Assembly (NCBI RefSeq): GCF_018596315.1
Contig: NZ_JAHEAG010000029.1
Span: 28,918-92,917, forward strand
DNA length: 64,000 nt
Direction of reading: 5' to 3'
Source: Bradyrhizobium sp. SRL28
GTDB lineage: Bacteria; Pseudomonadota; Alphaproteobacteria; Rhizobiales; Xanthobacteraceae
Positions 1-8,945 of the stretch are shown here, piece by piece. The notes beneath the pieces were generated by a model that saw nothing but the letters and a program-made list of their open reading frames with translations, was not told the origin of the DNA and made no database searches. Made by a program: the position numbers and the translations under genes. Positions within the stretch are counted from its first letter, which is position 1. Each line of letters starts with the position of its first letter.

Positions 1-548
1 ACATCGAGCACCGGATGGAAACCTGTACGGTGACGCGTGCGCAGGCGATCGGATCGGCGGAGGCCTGCCTCGTCAACCGCAACGACCCGATGCACGATTC
101 GGTGCCTTACCTGCGCAACTCGCTGCCGAACGATACCGACATCCTGCACGAATATTTCATCCCGCGCAGCCAGTTCGTCTCGTTCGTCGACGGCATGCGC
201 AAGGTGCTGACCGACAACAAGACCAATCTGTTGAACGCTTCGGTGCGCGTCGTGCATCAGGAGAACAATTTCCTGACCTATTCGCCGGAGCCGGCGTTCT
301 CGCTGGTGCTCTACATCAACCAGACCACCGATGAAGAGGGCAATCGGCGGATGAAGAAGGCGACGGAAGAACTGATCGACCTCACCATCGCGCACAAGGG
401 CCGGTTTTTCCTGCCCTACCAGCTCTATTATTCGCGCGATCAGTTGCAGCGCTCGTATCCGCAGATCAATGATTTCTTCGCGGCGAAGCGGAAGTACGAT
501 CCGGCGGAATTGTTCACGAATACGTTTTACCAGAAGTACGCGTCGTAG
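1..548 (+). CDS. FAD-linked oxidoreductase, C-terminal part (5' end outside window)
   Basis: The frame is open from the first bases (it reads IEHR before the first ATG at 15), so this is the end of a longer gene. The tail contains HQENNFLTYSPEPAFSLVLY and ends in KYDPAELFTNTFYQKYA. This pattern, Lys-x-Tyr-Asp-Pro-x-x-Leu-Phe near the C terminus, is typical of the substrate and C-terminal domain of FAD_binding_4 (VAO/GlcD/berberine-like) oxidases. The FAD-binding half is not in the window, so substrate and covalent FAD attachment cannot be judged. A large palindromic repeat starts six bases after the stop and may act as its transcription end. Confidence 0.7.
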   Translation, partial: IEHRMETCTVTRAQAIGSAEACLVNRNDPMHDSVPYLRNSLPNDTDILHEYFIPRSQFVSFVDGMRKVLTDNKTNLLNASVRVVHQENNFLTYSPEPAFSLVLYINQTTDEEGNRRMKKATEELIDLTIAHKGRFFLPYQLYYSRDQLQRSYPQINDFFAAKRKYDPAELFTNTFYQKYAS

Positions 549-553
549 CGCCT

Positions 554-643
554 CGTCGTCATTGCGAGGAGCGAAGCGACGAAGCAATCCAAAGCCCGCC
601 TAGCCGAGATATGGATTGCTTCGCTTCGCTCGCAATGACGACG
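554..643. repeat. Dispersed palindromic repeat (GCGAGGAGCGAAGCGA type)
   Basis: Two long arms, 554-590 and 613-643, are near-perfect inverted copies: one starts CGTCGTCATTGCGAGGAGCG and the other ends CGCTCGCAATGACGACG. Translated, the arm gives the CERSEAI string seen in many spurious ORFs of Bradyrhizobium genomes, which marks it as a multicopy element. It lies between convergent genes, and the minus-strand gene ends inside its loop. Confidence 0.85.
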
Positions 644-977
644 CGGCGAGCGATGGGGGCAGGCCGCTGCAGCCACCGGCCTGTTCGGCGTCCAATACCA
701 GCAACGCGCCCGCCGCATAGAGGCGGGCGACAAAGCCGGCATCGTCGGAACGCGCGATGGTGAAGTAGTCGTTCGAGGCGAGGATCCGTCCGTTGGCCTT
801 GGCGATGGCGGCCAGCGCCTGCGAAGGGGGACCGACAATGGCCATCGACTTGCCGGGGGCCGAGCCAAAGGTCAACGCAACGACGACAGCAAGCCAGCCA
901 AAGACGACGAGGGCGATGGCGCCGGCGATGCGGCACAGCGGCAACGCCCGATTCTGCTGACGCCCGTCAGTAGTCAT
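600..977 (-). CDS. Small membrane-anchored protein of unknown function
   Basis: This 125-residue protein has one strong hydrophobic segment (about residues 16-38, IAGAIALVVFGWLAVVVALTF) followed by an extracytoplasmic Ala-rich domain. I chose the ATG at 977 because it overlaps the stop of the upstream gene (the eleven bases 967-977 are shared), which indicates translational coupling; an ATG four codons upstream is also open. The last dozen residues (SLRAKRSNPYLG) are encoded by one arm of a dispersed palindromic repeat, which also supplies the stop, so the native C terminus was probably replaced. No family is recognised. Confidence 0.6.
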   Translation of the reverse strand: MTTDGRQQNRALPLCRIAGAIALVVFGWLAVVVALTFGSAPGKSMAIVGPPSQALAAIAKANGRILASNDYFTIARSDDAGFVARLYAAGALLVLDAEQAGGCSGLPPSLAASSLRAKRSNPYLG

Positions 978-2067
978 AGAAGTGCTCAATGCTCGCGCCG
1001 CTGGCCTTGAGCTCGCGGTTGATATCCACCAATCGATCTATCCTGGCTTTCAGGCCGGCCCTGCGAAACCCGGGCCGCGCATCCAGCTCCAGCGAGAACA
1101 GCTCCGTCGCACCCTTGATGTTGAGTTTCGCGGCATCGGGCGCAACCACGGTGATGAGGATGTCGTGATTCCCAGCGATTTCCGCAAGGCTGTATCCCTG
1201 GTCCAACAGGCTTTGGACAATCTCGGTGAAGGCCTTGTAGCGCGGCGTTTGCACCAGCTGCCATTGCGGCGTTAACGCGCGGATCGGCTTGATGCGCGGT
1301 TCCTTTGCCAACACGCCCGGTGGCAGCGTCGCCACCGCGAACATGATGTCGCGCGGCTCGGTATCACCACCGGCATCGAGCGCCTTCTGGATCAGCGAGG
1401 CATAGCCGATCTTGACGAAATATTCCGCGCCGAGTGCGAAGTCGCGCTCCCAGGTGCGCAAATTGCTCGGCGTCGGCGCCGAGATCGCGAAGAGGCCGTC
1501 GAGCTTCTCGCGGAACGGATATTTGTACCAAGGGATAGTGTAGAGGAACGCAGCATAATCCTGCAGCACGGCGCGGCCGAACTCGTCCTGCGGCGTGCGC
1601 TTCTCGCCCCTGATCCATTCGAACACGCGGCCGATGGTATTCTCATAGAAACCCTTGACGGCGTATTCGACGGAATAGCTGATGCCGATGATATAGATCA
1701 TCGTCTTTACTTCGGTCAGCGATTCTCCCGTCGCAGGCACGGCGCGGTTGATGGTGCAGAAACTGCGCCAGAACCCGAAGATGTGACCGAGATAGCCAAA
1801 ATGGCTTTCGCTGGAGCGGTCGAGGAAGCGGCCGAAATCCTCGAAGGAATAGACGATGTACCATTCGGGGAAGGTGAAGAAGGTGTTGTTCAGTTTGCGC
1901 CGGTAGCCCGGCTCGTCGATCGCGGGGAGGGGCACCGCCGGCGCACTGGCCGCTGCGGCGACGGGAGAGGGGCGGCAGGTCCCCTCGATATAGGCCAGCG
2001 GCACAAGCACCGACAGCGCGATCAAGATCGCGACAACAGCCAGGATGCGCCGCAGCCACCTAAGCAT
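967..2067 (-). CDS. Conserved membrane-anchored protein of unknown function
   Basis: A 366-residue protein with an N-terminal hydrophobic anchor or signal (about 7-27, ILAVVAILIALSVLVPLAYI) and a large soluble domain predicted to be periplasmic. The domain has aromatic-rich stretches such as FFTFPEWYIVYSFEDFGRF and IPWYKYPFREKLDGLF. The ATG at 2067 overlaps the upstream gene's stop by eight bases (ATGCTTAG), so I prefer it to the longer frame starting at 2100. It forms a tightly coupled three-gene unit with the genes at 2060-2482 and 600-977. I do not recognise a named family; an envelope role is inference from the anchor. Confidence 0.7.
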   Translation of the reverse strand: MLRWLRRILAVVAILIALSVLVPLAYIEGTCRPSPVAAAASAPAVPLPAIDEPGYRRKLNNTFFTFPEWYIVYSFEDFGRFLDRSSESHFGYLGHIFGFWRSFCTINRAVPATGESLTEVKTMIYIIGISYSVEYAVKGFYENTIGRVFEWIRGEKRTPQDEFGRAVLQDYAAFLYTIPWYKYPFREKLDGLFAISAPTPSNLRTWERDFALGAEYFVKIGYASLIQKALDAGGDTEPRDIMFAVATLPPGVLAKEPRIKPIRALTPQWQLVQTPRYKAFTEIVQSLLDQGYSLAEIAGNHDILITVVAPDAAKLNIKGATELFSLELDARPGFRRAGLKARIDRLVDINRELKASGASIEHFYDY

Positions 2068-2482
2068 GAACGACGGACCGCGTCCGCGGCGCCAGCACAT
2101 AGCCGATCAGGATCGCCACGCCACCGAGGCCGAGATGCGGGGCATTGGCGAAAAACCGCGTCGAGAGCGGCAGGTTGAGCACGCCGTTGATCAGGATGCC
2201 GAAGTCGAGATAGCCGCTGCCAGTAGCCAGCCCGAGCACGCCATCGGCAAAGTAGAACACGCCGAACAATTGAAAAAACAATTCCGAGGCGCGGCGCGAG
2301 GTCATCGCCGCCGCAGCCGCCCACAGCGCCGAGACGAGATGCAGCCCGTCGGCGTACCAGGTGCGGCGAAACAGGCCGAAGATCATGTCATTGGCGTCGA
2401 TGAAGGCCGGGATGTAGCCGGTGAGAATCACGAAGCCGAGCAGGGCGGCGTAGCCCCAGGCGCACAGTCTGATGATGTCCAT
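2060..2482 (-). CDS. Small four-helix membrane protein (DUF4345-like)
   Basis: The 140-residue sequence is almost entirely hydrophobic, with about four membrane segments (near 8-27, 45-60, 68-85 and 112-130) and short loops. It resembles the small DUF4345-type integral membrane proteins, but the assignment is from general appearance only. It is the first gene of the overlapping unit ending at 600, and the hydrolase gene at 2530-3513 lies 47 bases upstream on the same strand, so all four may be co-transcribed. The function is unknown. Confidence 0.65.
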   Translation of the reverse strand: MDIIRLCAWGYAALLGFVILTGYIPAFIDANDMIFGLFRRTWYADGLHLVSALWAAAAAMTSRRASELFFQLFGVFYFADGVLGLATGSGYLDFGILINGVLNLPLSTRFFANAPHLGLGGVAILIGYVLAPRTRSVVHA

Positions 2483-2529
2483 GATGTCTCCGGCAGCGAT
2501 CTGTAAGACTTGTCGAATCTCTATTTAGT

Positions 2530-3513
2530 CTAGAGTTTTCCGAGTGTCTTGAGCAGGGCATCGTTGAACATGCCGGGGTCCTCGATCTGCGGAATGTGGC
2601 CGAGCCCCGGCAGCAATGTCAGGTCCGTATCTGATGGCAGCAGCGTCCGGAGATCGAGAGCTTGCTCGACCGGGGTGATCGTATCCTTGTCGCCCCACAG
2701 GATCGCGACGGGGACTTCCAGCTTCGCATAGGCATTGCGGTCCGCGCTCGCGGCGTGTGTGTCGGAGCCGAGGAAATAATACAGCCAGTCGGCGATATCG
2801 CTCGTGCTGTCGCGTTGCGCCAACGGCCTTTGCAGGATCGCGACATATTCCGACGAGGCGCGCTCTTTTTTCGCGATCATCGATTGCAGCAGCATTTGCG
2901 TCGCCACCGGATTGGTGATGGTCAGCGACACCAGGATTTCGCGAATCCATTGCGGCTGGATCACCCAGGGCGCGGCTGACGGCGCAGCCATCAATCCGAG
3001 CGCCGCATCGACCAGCACCAGTCCCCGCGCCCGATCCGGATATCGCATCACGAGTTCGGTCGCCGCACCGGCGCCGAAGGAGTGACCGACGATAATGGCG
3101 GGCGCAGCTTCCAGCGTATCAAGCACGTCATTGATCCGCGCGGCCTGGTCCTGCCGCGTATAACCGCCGGGACGGTCTGAGAATCCAAACGGCGGGAGAT
3201 CGAGGGCGATCACACGAAAGCCGGCCGCGGCCAGCACGTCGCTGGTATGCCGCCATAGCTCGCTCCACGCGGCCGTGCCGTGAAACAGCACCACGGGAAT
3301 GCCATCCGCCGGACCCTTCTCCTGCACGAACACGCCGCCTGAACGCGTCGGCACCAGGTGGCCGGTCTTTGGCGCCAGCTGGGCGCGTGCTCCGGTTTCG
3401 CGGATGGACGCCGCCATGCGGAATGAGGTGATCACAAGGATTACGGACAGGAGCAGGACCAACAAGCCGTTGGCCGACCAGCGCAGAATGTTTGCAACCA
3501 CGAGGCCTCGCAA
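2530..3513 (-). CDS. Membrane-anchored alpha/beta hydrolase
   Basis: The protein (327 aa) has an N-terminal membrane anchor (about 12-33) followed by a complete alpha/beta-hydrolase fold. An HG motif that can form the oxyanion hole is seen at 78-79 (LFHGTAAW). The nucleophile elbow is GHSFGAG with Ser145. The acid is Asp275 or Asp277 in WGDKDT, and the base is His306 in GLGHIPQIEDP. A cap-like insertion lies between about 180 and 255. The family includes esterases, haloalkane dehalogenases and ring-cleavage product hydrolases; the sequence does not settle the substrate. The active site probably faces the periplasm, which is inferred from the anchor. Confidence 0.85.
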   Translation of the reverse strand: MRGLVVANILRWSANGLLVLLLSVILVITSFRMAASIRETGARAQLAPKTGHLVPTRSGGVFVQEKGPADGIPVVLFHGTAAWSELWRHTSDVLAAAGFRVIALDLPPFGFSDRPGGYTRQDQAARINDVLDTLEAAPAIIVGHSFGAGAATELVMRYPDRARGLVLVDAALGLMAAPSAAPWVIQPQWIREILVSLTITNPVATQMLLQSMIAKKERASSEYVAILQRPLAQRDSTSDIADWLYYFLGSDTHAASADRNAYAKLEVPVAILWGDKDTITPVEQALDLRTLLPSDTDLTLLPGLGHIPQIEDPGMFNDALLKTLGKL

Positions 3514-3630
3514 AATCGATCGATCAAAACGGGGACGGAAACGGGCCGAGTTTTAGGCCAACGCGAATGGCTGGCGACTGAAAATACCAGAAATAATCAG
3601 CGCCCGGTTAACACCGGGAGAAAATACAAC

Positions 3631-5094
3631 CTACTGCCCCGACGGCGTCCGCAGGCCATGCCAGGCATCGCGCACCTGATGGTAATGCACTTCCGGCAGA
3701 TAGTCGGGCGTATTGAGGCCGAGGTTCTTGACGTCGAGCCGGCCGATCGCGCTGAGCAGGGTGTAAGAGGCGATCACGCGGTCGCGCTGCGCGCCGATCA
3801 GGCGAGCCTTGGCCAAAATCAGGTCCTGCTGCGCGTTCAGTACGTCGACGGTGGTACGCTGGCCGCCGGCTGCCTCCCGCTGAACGCCCTGCAGGGCGAC
3901 GGTGGCGGCGCGGACTTCGGCTTCGGAGGCGGTGACCGCGATCTTGGCGCCTTCATTGGCGACCCAGGCGCCGACCGCGGCGGTGCGGGCCTGATTGCGG
4001 ACCTGATCCAGCACCTGCCGGCTTTGGGTTGCGATTTCCTTGGCCTGCCGGGTCTGTGACGCCGCCATGCCGCCGTCATAGATCGGCTGAGTGAGCTGGG
4101 TGGTCACGGAGGCCTGATCGGTCCCCAAGGTGCCGAGCGTGGGGTCGGACTGCTTGCTGCGGCTGGCGCTGCCTTGCAGCGTGATGGTCGGCATCAGGCT
4201 GCTTTCGGCGACGCGAATGGTGGTCGTGGCGACGTCGAAGTCGAAGCTTGCCGCCATCACCGCCGGATGCTCGCGGAAGGCAAGACCGGTGGAATCATCG
4301 CGGCTGCGCGGCAGCAGGCGGTCCACGGTATCCGCGGGGCGCAGCGAGTTGGGCGCGTTGCCGATGACCTGGGTATAGGTCGCCTGGCTGACGGCGAGGT
4401 TGACCTCGGCGGCGTTCAGATCGGCACGGCCCCGGCTCAGGCGTGCCTCGGCCTGCGCGGTGTCCGTGGGCGTGACGTCGCCGGCATTGAGACGCTTCTG
4501 GGTGATGCCGAGCGTTTCCTGCAGGAACGCCACGTTGGCGCGCTGCGCTTCGACCAGCGATTGGTTGGCGAGCACGTTGGTATAGACGGTGACGGCGTCG
4601 AGCAGCACGCCCTGGCCGACATTGCGCAGGGCTTCGCGGCCGGACTGCACCTGCAGTTCCGCCACGCGGACGCTGTTGGCGGTCTTGAAACCGTTGAACA
4701 GCGTCTGGGTCACCGTTACCCCGATGGTCCAGGGTTTCAGGTTCGCGGACTGGATGGTGTTGTTAGGCAAGAGGTCGCGCACCGCCTGCAGGCCAGCGGA
4801 AAGATTCGCGACGATCTGCGGCCGGTAGCCCGAAAGCGCCTGCGGCACATTCTCGTCGGTGGCGCGCTGGCGGGCACGTTCGGCATTGAGCGCGGGGTTG
4901 GTCTGGTAGGCCTTGGCCAGCGCGTCAGGGAGGCCTTCGCCATGTGCGGCCGGCGCCGCAAACGCAAAGCAAGCCGCCGCAAGGCAAATGCCCGTTCGAA
5001 GCAACCGCCTTTCAACGTGGCCAACCCTAGCGGCACGCCCAGCCATTTGATCCCGTAGCCAACACAAGAACGTGATAACCCTGCTTCGAGCCAT
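3631..5094 (-). CDS. tolC: TolC-family outer-membrane efflux/secretion channel protein
   Basis: A 487-residue frame with a signal peptide ending near ..FAFAAPAAHG and two internally related halves, as expected of TolC trimers. Each half carries the helical-barrel hairpin sequence with QTLFNGF and QPIYDGG at equivalent positions. These YxGG-type motifs mark the beta-barrel entry strands. It would be the outer-membrane duct for a type I exporter or RND pump; no inner-membrane partner is adjacent, so it may be the general TolC. Met17 (position 5046) is an attractive alternative start, because it gives a more normal signal-peptide n-region. A rhizobial palindrome lies just upstream. Confidence 0.9.
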   Translation of the reverse strand: MARSRVITFLCWLRDQMAGRAARVGHVERRLLRTGICLAAACFAFAAPAAHGEGLPDALAKAYQTNPALNAERARQRATDENVPQALSGYRPQIVANLSAGLQAVRDLLPNNTIQSANLKPWTIGVTVTQTLFNGFKTANSVRVAELQVQSGREALRNVGQGVLLDAVTVYTNVLANQSLVEAQRANVAFLQETLGITQKRLNAGDVTPTDTAQAEARLSRGRADLNAAEVNLAVSQATYTQVIGNAPNSLRPADTVDRLLPRSRDDSTGLAFREHPAVMAASFDFDVATTTIRVAESSLMPTITLQGSASRSKQSDPTLGTLGTDQASVTTQLTQPIYDGGMAASQTRQAKEIATQSRQVLDQVRNQARTAAVGAWVANEGAKIAVTASEAEVRAATVALQGVQREAAGGQRTTVDVLNAQQDLILAKARLIGAQRDRVIASYTLLSAIGRLDVKNLGLNTPDYLPEVHYHQVRDAWHGLRTPSGQ

Positions 5095-5114
5095 CCCGCT
5101 CTATCTGCTTGTTT

Positions 5115-5158
5115 GGGCATGATCTTCGATGCCGGTCACCCGTCATTCCGGATCATGC
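5115..5158. repeat. Rhizobial GATC-ATGC palindrome (RPE-like)
   Basis: The segment begins GGGCATGATC and ends GGATCATGC with a CCGGT-containing centre. This matches the general pattern of the short intergenic palindrome common in Rhizobiales (GAGCATGATC...CCGGATCATGCTC). It lies about 20 bases upstream of the tolC start, inside the divergent tolC/CoA-transferase intergenic region, so it could fold in the tolC leader. Family membership is from recall. Confidence 0.6.
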
Positions 5159-5312
5159 ATTGCTTGTCCGCCCCTGCCGACAGCCTTGGCGCGTTTACCT
5201 GTTTAGGGGGCGCCGCCGCCACAGGCAAACTGCCGCGCGACATCAGTACATTAATTCGGTGAAATCAGTGCTTGGCTGTTGCCGGTTCGTCACAGACGAA
5301 GTTCGGTAGCAA

Positions 5313-7235
5313 ATGCGCTATAGCTTCGCTGGCTGGCGTCCGACTCAGGGCGATTGGCTCCGCAGCTATGCCCCGGGTCCGTACGTAATGCCAAAGCTGT
5401 TTTCCGATCCCGAAGCGATCGCGGAGGACATCATCCGCGATGTCGGACCCAACCTCGTGGTCGGCTTGCCGCTCGGGCTCGGCAAAGCGAATCATATCGT
5501 CAACGCGCTGTACGCGCGCGCCGCCGCCGATCGCTCGATCAAGCTCACTCTGTTTTCGGCGCTGACGCTGGAAAAACCGCGGCCCTCGAGCCTGCTCGAG
5601 CGGCGCTTCATCGGCCCGGTGATCGATCGCCTGTTCGGCGGCTATCCCGACCTGACGTATGCGAATGCGTTGCATAAGGGCGAACTGCCGCCCAACATCC
5701 AGCTGATCGAGTTCTTCTTCCTGGCCGGCAAATGGCTGCACGTGCCGTACGCGCAAGAGCATTACATCTCCGCGAACTATACCCATGCTTCGTCTTATCT
5801 GCTGTCGCGCGGGCTGAACGTTGTCACCCAACTGGTCGCGAAACGTGTGGTCGAAGGTGTGACGCGCTACAGCCTGAGCTGCAACACCGATACCACGCTC
5901 GACATCCTGCGCGCTCGCAACGAGGGCCGCGCATCGTTCAAGCTGATCGGGCAGGTCAATTCCGAACTGCCGTTCATGCCGGGCCCGGGCGATCTGCGGG
6001 GGGATGAATTTTCCGCTGTTCTCGACAGCCCCACGACGGATTTCCCGCTGTTCGCCCCGCCGGCCGAACCGGTCAGCGACACCAAATACGCGATCGGGCT
6101 TCATGCAGCGGGGCTCGTGCCTGACGGCGGTACCTTGCAGATCGGCATCGGCCAGGTCGGCGACGCGCTGGCGCAGGGGCTGATCGTTCGCCACCGCGAC
6201 AACGCGCAGTTCCACGCCATCATGAAGCGGCTCGCGCCGGGAGCGGCACTTGCGGAGAGCGCGCCGTTCACGAAGGGGCTTTATGGGGTCAGCGAAATGC
6301 TGATCGAGGCGTTTCTCGGCCTGATCGACGCCGGCATTCTCAAGCGCGAGGTCGATGGCGTGACGCTGCACGGCGCGTTTTTCCTAGGACCCAAATCGTT
6401 CTATCGCGCGTTGCGCGAGATGCCGGCCGACCAACTCGCGCGCATCCAGATGATGCCGGTATCCTTCACCAACCAGCTCTATGGCGAGGAGGATGCCAAA
6501 CGCCGGGCGCGGGTCGACGCGCGCTTTGTCAACACCGCGATGATGGCGACGCTGATGGGAGCCGCGATCTCGGACGGCCTCGAGGACGGCCAGGTCGTGA
6601 GCGGCGTCGGCGGCCAGTATAATTTTGTCGCGCAGGGATTCGCGCTTCAGGGCGCGCGCTCGGTCCTCGCGCTGGAATCGACACGGCAGGCAGGTCGTCA
6701 AACGCTTTCCAACATCCGCTGGAATTACGGCCACCAGACCATCCCGCGGCATCTGCGCGACGTGTTCGTCACCGAATACGGCGTTGCCGACGTCAGGGGC
6801 AAATCAGACGCCGAGACGATCGCGGCCATGCTGGCGGTCACGGATTCCCGTTTCCAGGATGAACTGGCCGGGATCGCCAAGGATGCCGGCAAGCTGCCGA
6901 AGGATCATGAAATTCCGCGCAGCCACCGCGAGAACTTTCCGGAGCGGATCACGCAAGCCCTGAAGCCTGCGCGCGACGCTGGGCTGCTACCGTCATTCCC
7001 GTTCGGTAGCGATTTTGACGAGGTCGAGCAACGGCTGATCCCGGCGCTGCAGTTGCTGCGGGAAGCGCAGCGGACGCCGCTGCTTTTGCCCGGGTTGCTG
7101 TGGCAGGGGATGAGGCAGCCGCCGGATGCTTGGAAGCGCGAATGCCTGGCGCGGTTGGGTCTCGATCGGCCGACGACGTTTGCCGAGCGCGCCTATCGTG
7201 CGCTGGTCAATGCGGCGCTGGCGCGGGCGAAGTAG
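5313..7235 (+). CDS. Acetyl-CoA hydrolase/transferase family protein
   Basis: This 640-residue protein fits the long form of the acetyl-CoA hydrolase/CoA-transferase superfamily. The N-terminal half contains VVGLPLGLGKANHIVNALY, and the C-terminal half has the diagnostic SGVGGQYNFVAQGFAL and FVTEYGVADVRGKSDAETIAAM motifs of the AcetylCoA_hyd_C domain. The expected chemistry is transfer of CoA between acyl groups through a glutamyl-CoA intermediate; the acyl substrate is unknown. About 100 extra C-terminal residues distinguish it from short 4-hydroxybutyrate CoA-transferases. Met26 (position 5388) is a possible alternative start. It is transcribed divergently from tolC and ends ten bases before a dispersed repeat. 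Confidence 0.85.
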   Translation: MRYSFAGWRPTQGDWLRSYAPGPYVMPKLFSDPEAIAEDIIRDVGPNLVVGLPLGLGKANHIVNALYARAAADRSIKLTLFSALTLEKPRPSSLLERRFIGPVIDRLFGGYPDLTYANALHKGELPPNIQLIEFFFLAGKWLHVPYAQEHYISANYTHASSYLLSRGLNVVTQLVAKRVVEGVTRYSLSCNTDTTLDILRARNEGRASFKLIGQVNSELPFMPGPGDLRGDEFSAVLDSPTTDFPLFAPPAEPVSDTKYAIGLHAAGLVPDGGTLQIGIGQVGDALAQGLIVRHRDNAQFHAIMKRLAPGAALAESAPFTKGLYGVSEMLIEAFLGLIDAGILKREVDGVTLHGAFFLGPKSFYRALREMPADQLARIQMMPVSFTNQLYGEEDAKRRARVDARFVNTAMMATLMGAAISDGLEDGQVVSGVGGQYNFVAQGFALQGARSVLALESTRQAGRQTLSNIRWNYGHQTIPRHLRDVFVTEYGVADVRGKSDAETIAAMLAVTDSRFQDELAGIAKDAGKLPKDHEIPRSHRENFPERITQALKPARDAGLLPSFPFGSDFDEVEQRLIPALQLLREAQRTPLLLPGLLWQGMRQPPDAWKRECLARLGLDRPTTFAERAYRALVNAALARAK

Positions 7236-7245
7236 CACCGGTGCT

Positions 7246-7373
7246 GTAGGGTGGGCAAAGGAGCGCTAGCGACGTGCCCACCATCTATCACCGATCGCGC
7301 TTCGAAATGGTGGGCACGCGGAGCCTGTCATCGGGCGCGCATTCGCGCGACCCGTTGGCTTTGCCCACCCTAC
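7246..7373. repeat. Dispersed nested palindromic element (GTAGGGTGGGCAAAG type)
   Basis: Perfect 15-bp terminal inverted repeats (7246-7260 and 7359-7373) enclose a second perfect 12-bp hairpin (CGTGCCCACCAT, 7273-7284, pairing with 7307-7318). The remaining 42 bases, 7317-7358, recur exactly but inverted in a different element at 10514-10555. A diverged member of the same family lies at 37460-37598. It sits between convergent genes and ends 16 bases from the enoyl-CoA hydratase stop, so it may also terminate transcription. Confidence 0.9.
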
Positions 7374-7388
7374 AAGTTCGAGCAAGCC

Positions 7389-8168
7389 CTACCTGTTCTT
7401 GTTCACCGGCTTGCGCTTCTCGATGAACGCCGCCATGCCTTCGGAGCGGTCTTCCAATGCAAAGGTCGAGTGGAACAGATTGCGCTCGACATTCATGCCT
7501 TCCGACAACGGCGTCTCGAACGCGCGGTTGATGGCTTCCTTGGCCATGGCCGCGGCCGGACGCGACATCGAGGCGATCTTTTCCGCAGCCGAGAGCGCTT
7601 CTTCCATCAGCTTGTCGGCCGGGACGACGCGGCTGACGAGGCCGGAGCGTTCGGCTTCCGCCGCATCCATCATGCGCCCGGTGAGGCACAGATCCATCGC
7701 CTTGGACTTGCCGATCGCGCGCGTCAGCCGCTGGGTGCCGCCGATGCCCGGGATGGTGCCGAGCGTGATTTCCGGCTGGCCGAATTTTGCGGTGTCGGAT
7801 GCGATGATGATGTCGCACATCATGGCGAGCTCGCAGCCGCCGCCGAGCGCATAGCCGCTGACGGCCGCGATCGTCGGTTTCCGGCAGGTGGCGACGCGGT
7901 CGCCGCCGATGGCGGCGAAATCGCTGGAGAACATGTCGATGAAGCTCTTCGGCTGCATCTCCTTGATGTCGGCGCCGGCGGCGAACGCTTTTTCGCTGCC
8001 GGTGAGCAGGATGCAGCCGATCTTGTCGTCGGCCTCGAGGTCGTCGACGGCTGCCGCGATCTCGCGAAACACGCCGAACGACAGCGCGTTGAGCATTTTC
8101 GGCCGGTTCAGCGTGATGATGCCGACTGCGCCCTTGCTGTCGACAATGATGTATTCGTACGTCGCCAT
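7389..8168 (-). CDS. Enoyl-CoA hydratase (crotonase family)
   Basis: The protein (259 aa) has the usual length of a crotonase and hydrates trans-2-enoyl-CoA to 3-hydroxyacyl-CoA in fatty-acid and amino-acid beta-oxidation. The oxyanion-hole motif is AAGADIKEM (63-71). Both catalytic glutamates are present: Glu113 in GGGCELAMMCD and Glu133 in QPEITLGTIPGIGGTQRL. Retention of both residues favours a true hydratase over an isomerase or hydrolase of the same fold. It is isolated, flanked by a dispersed repeat and an exported protein gene, so no pathway context is available. Confidence 0.93.
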   Translation of the reverse strand: MATYEYIIVDSKGAVGIITLNRPKMLNALSFGVFREIAAAVDDLEADDKIGCILLTGSEKAFAAGADIKEMQPKSFIDMFSSDFAAIGGDRVATCRKPTIAAVSGYALGGGCELAMMCDIIIASDTAKFGQPEITLGTIPGIGGTQRLTRAIGKSKAMDLCLTGRMMDAAEAERSGLVSRVVPADKLMEEALSAAEKIASMSRPAAAMAKEAINRAFETPLSEGMNVERNLFHSTFALEDRSEGMAAFIEKRKPVNKNR

Positions 8169-8279
8169 GATCCACCCCGGGTACCGATTGCGGGCAATGT
8201 GCCCGCTGCCGAGGTAGGCTTCAAGTGGGGCGGGAACGGATCCCGGACGCGGGGTGGTCCGCGTCCGATGCGCCGATGG

Positions 8280-8945
8280 CTACGCCATGAACATCCGCGC
8301 GGCCGATGCCATCGTCAGCAGGGCGCCGAAGGCGATGAAGACCTTTCCGATCAGCGAGGTCTTGTCCAGGGTGGAACTGTCGCTGTTCGCGGCCTGAGCG
8401 GCGTCCGCTGCCGGTTTGGCCGAGGCCATCGCAACCGTCTGCGACGAGGGGTGCAGCGCCCGATCGACATCGTTGAGCTGGTCGGGGGGAACCACGGCGG
8501 TATCGGCCGGCGTCTCCGCCTCCGCGTCGGCTGGCTTGTCTGCCGCCGCTTGCAGGACCGTGCTGGCTTTCTCCGACATTGCCGCCGACATCCCTTTGGC
8601 GCTATCGGGGGCCGCATCGGCTGCCGTCATTTGCGCGTTGGCGTTGGCGAGCCATTCCGGAATCGCGGGCGGTGTGCCGCCCGCATCAGCGACCTGCTTT
8701 TCGTCGGTTTTCTTGCTCTCGGTGGATGTCGATGCCGCGCGCGCATCTTTGCGATGGGCGTAGCGCTTCTTCAGGGAACGCGAACCTTGCCTGACGGACT
8801 TGCCCGACGTCGCACTTTCCGACTTCGAGACCGCGGCGCTATCCGCATCCGTACCGGCAGCCATCGCCGGCGGTGATCCTGCGAAACCTACCAAAAGTCC
8901 TGCCGCTAGAATCAAGGCCGACCGCGCGCTGGCTTTGATCGTCAT
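8280..8945 (-). CDS. Exported Ala-rich protein with C-terminal membrane segment, unknown function
   Basis: I chose the ATG at 8945 because a good ribosome-binding site (GGGGAGA) precedes it and a standard signal peptide follows (SARSALILAAGLLVGFAGSPPAMAAG). The product is 221 residues. The middle is low-complexity, rich in Ala, Ser, Lys and Asp, including a basic patch RQGSRSLKKRYAHRK. The last 25 residues form a hydrophobic helix (LIGKVFIAFGALLTMASAARMFMA) that could anchor it in the inner membrane. The family is unknown. It is divergent from the ECF sigma gene at 9302. Confidence 0.65.
   Translation of the reverse strand: MTIKASARSALILAAGLLVGFAGSPPAMAAGTDADSAAVSKSESATSGKSVRQGSRSLKKRYAHRKDARAASTSTESKKTDEKQVADAGGTPPAIPEWLANANAQMTAADAAPDSAKGMSAAMSEKASTVLQAAADKPADAEAETPADTAVVPPDQLNDVDRALHPSSQTVAMASAKPAADAAQAANSDSSTLDKTSLIGKVFIAFGALLTMASAARMFMA

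Noticed and set aside
7251..8876. Plus-strand open frame of 541 codons opposite the enoyl-CoA hydratase
   Set aside because: It is antisense to a gene with intact catalytic motifs, has no ribosome-binding site or recognisable domain, and starts inside a repeat. High GC creates such long antisense frames.
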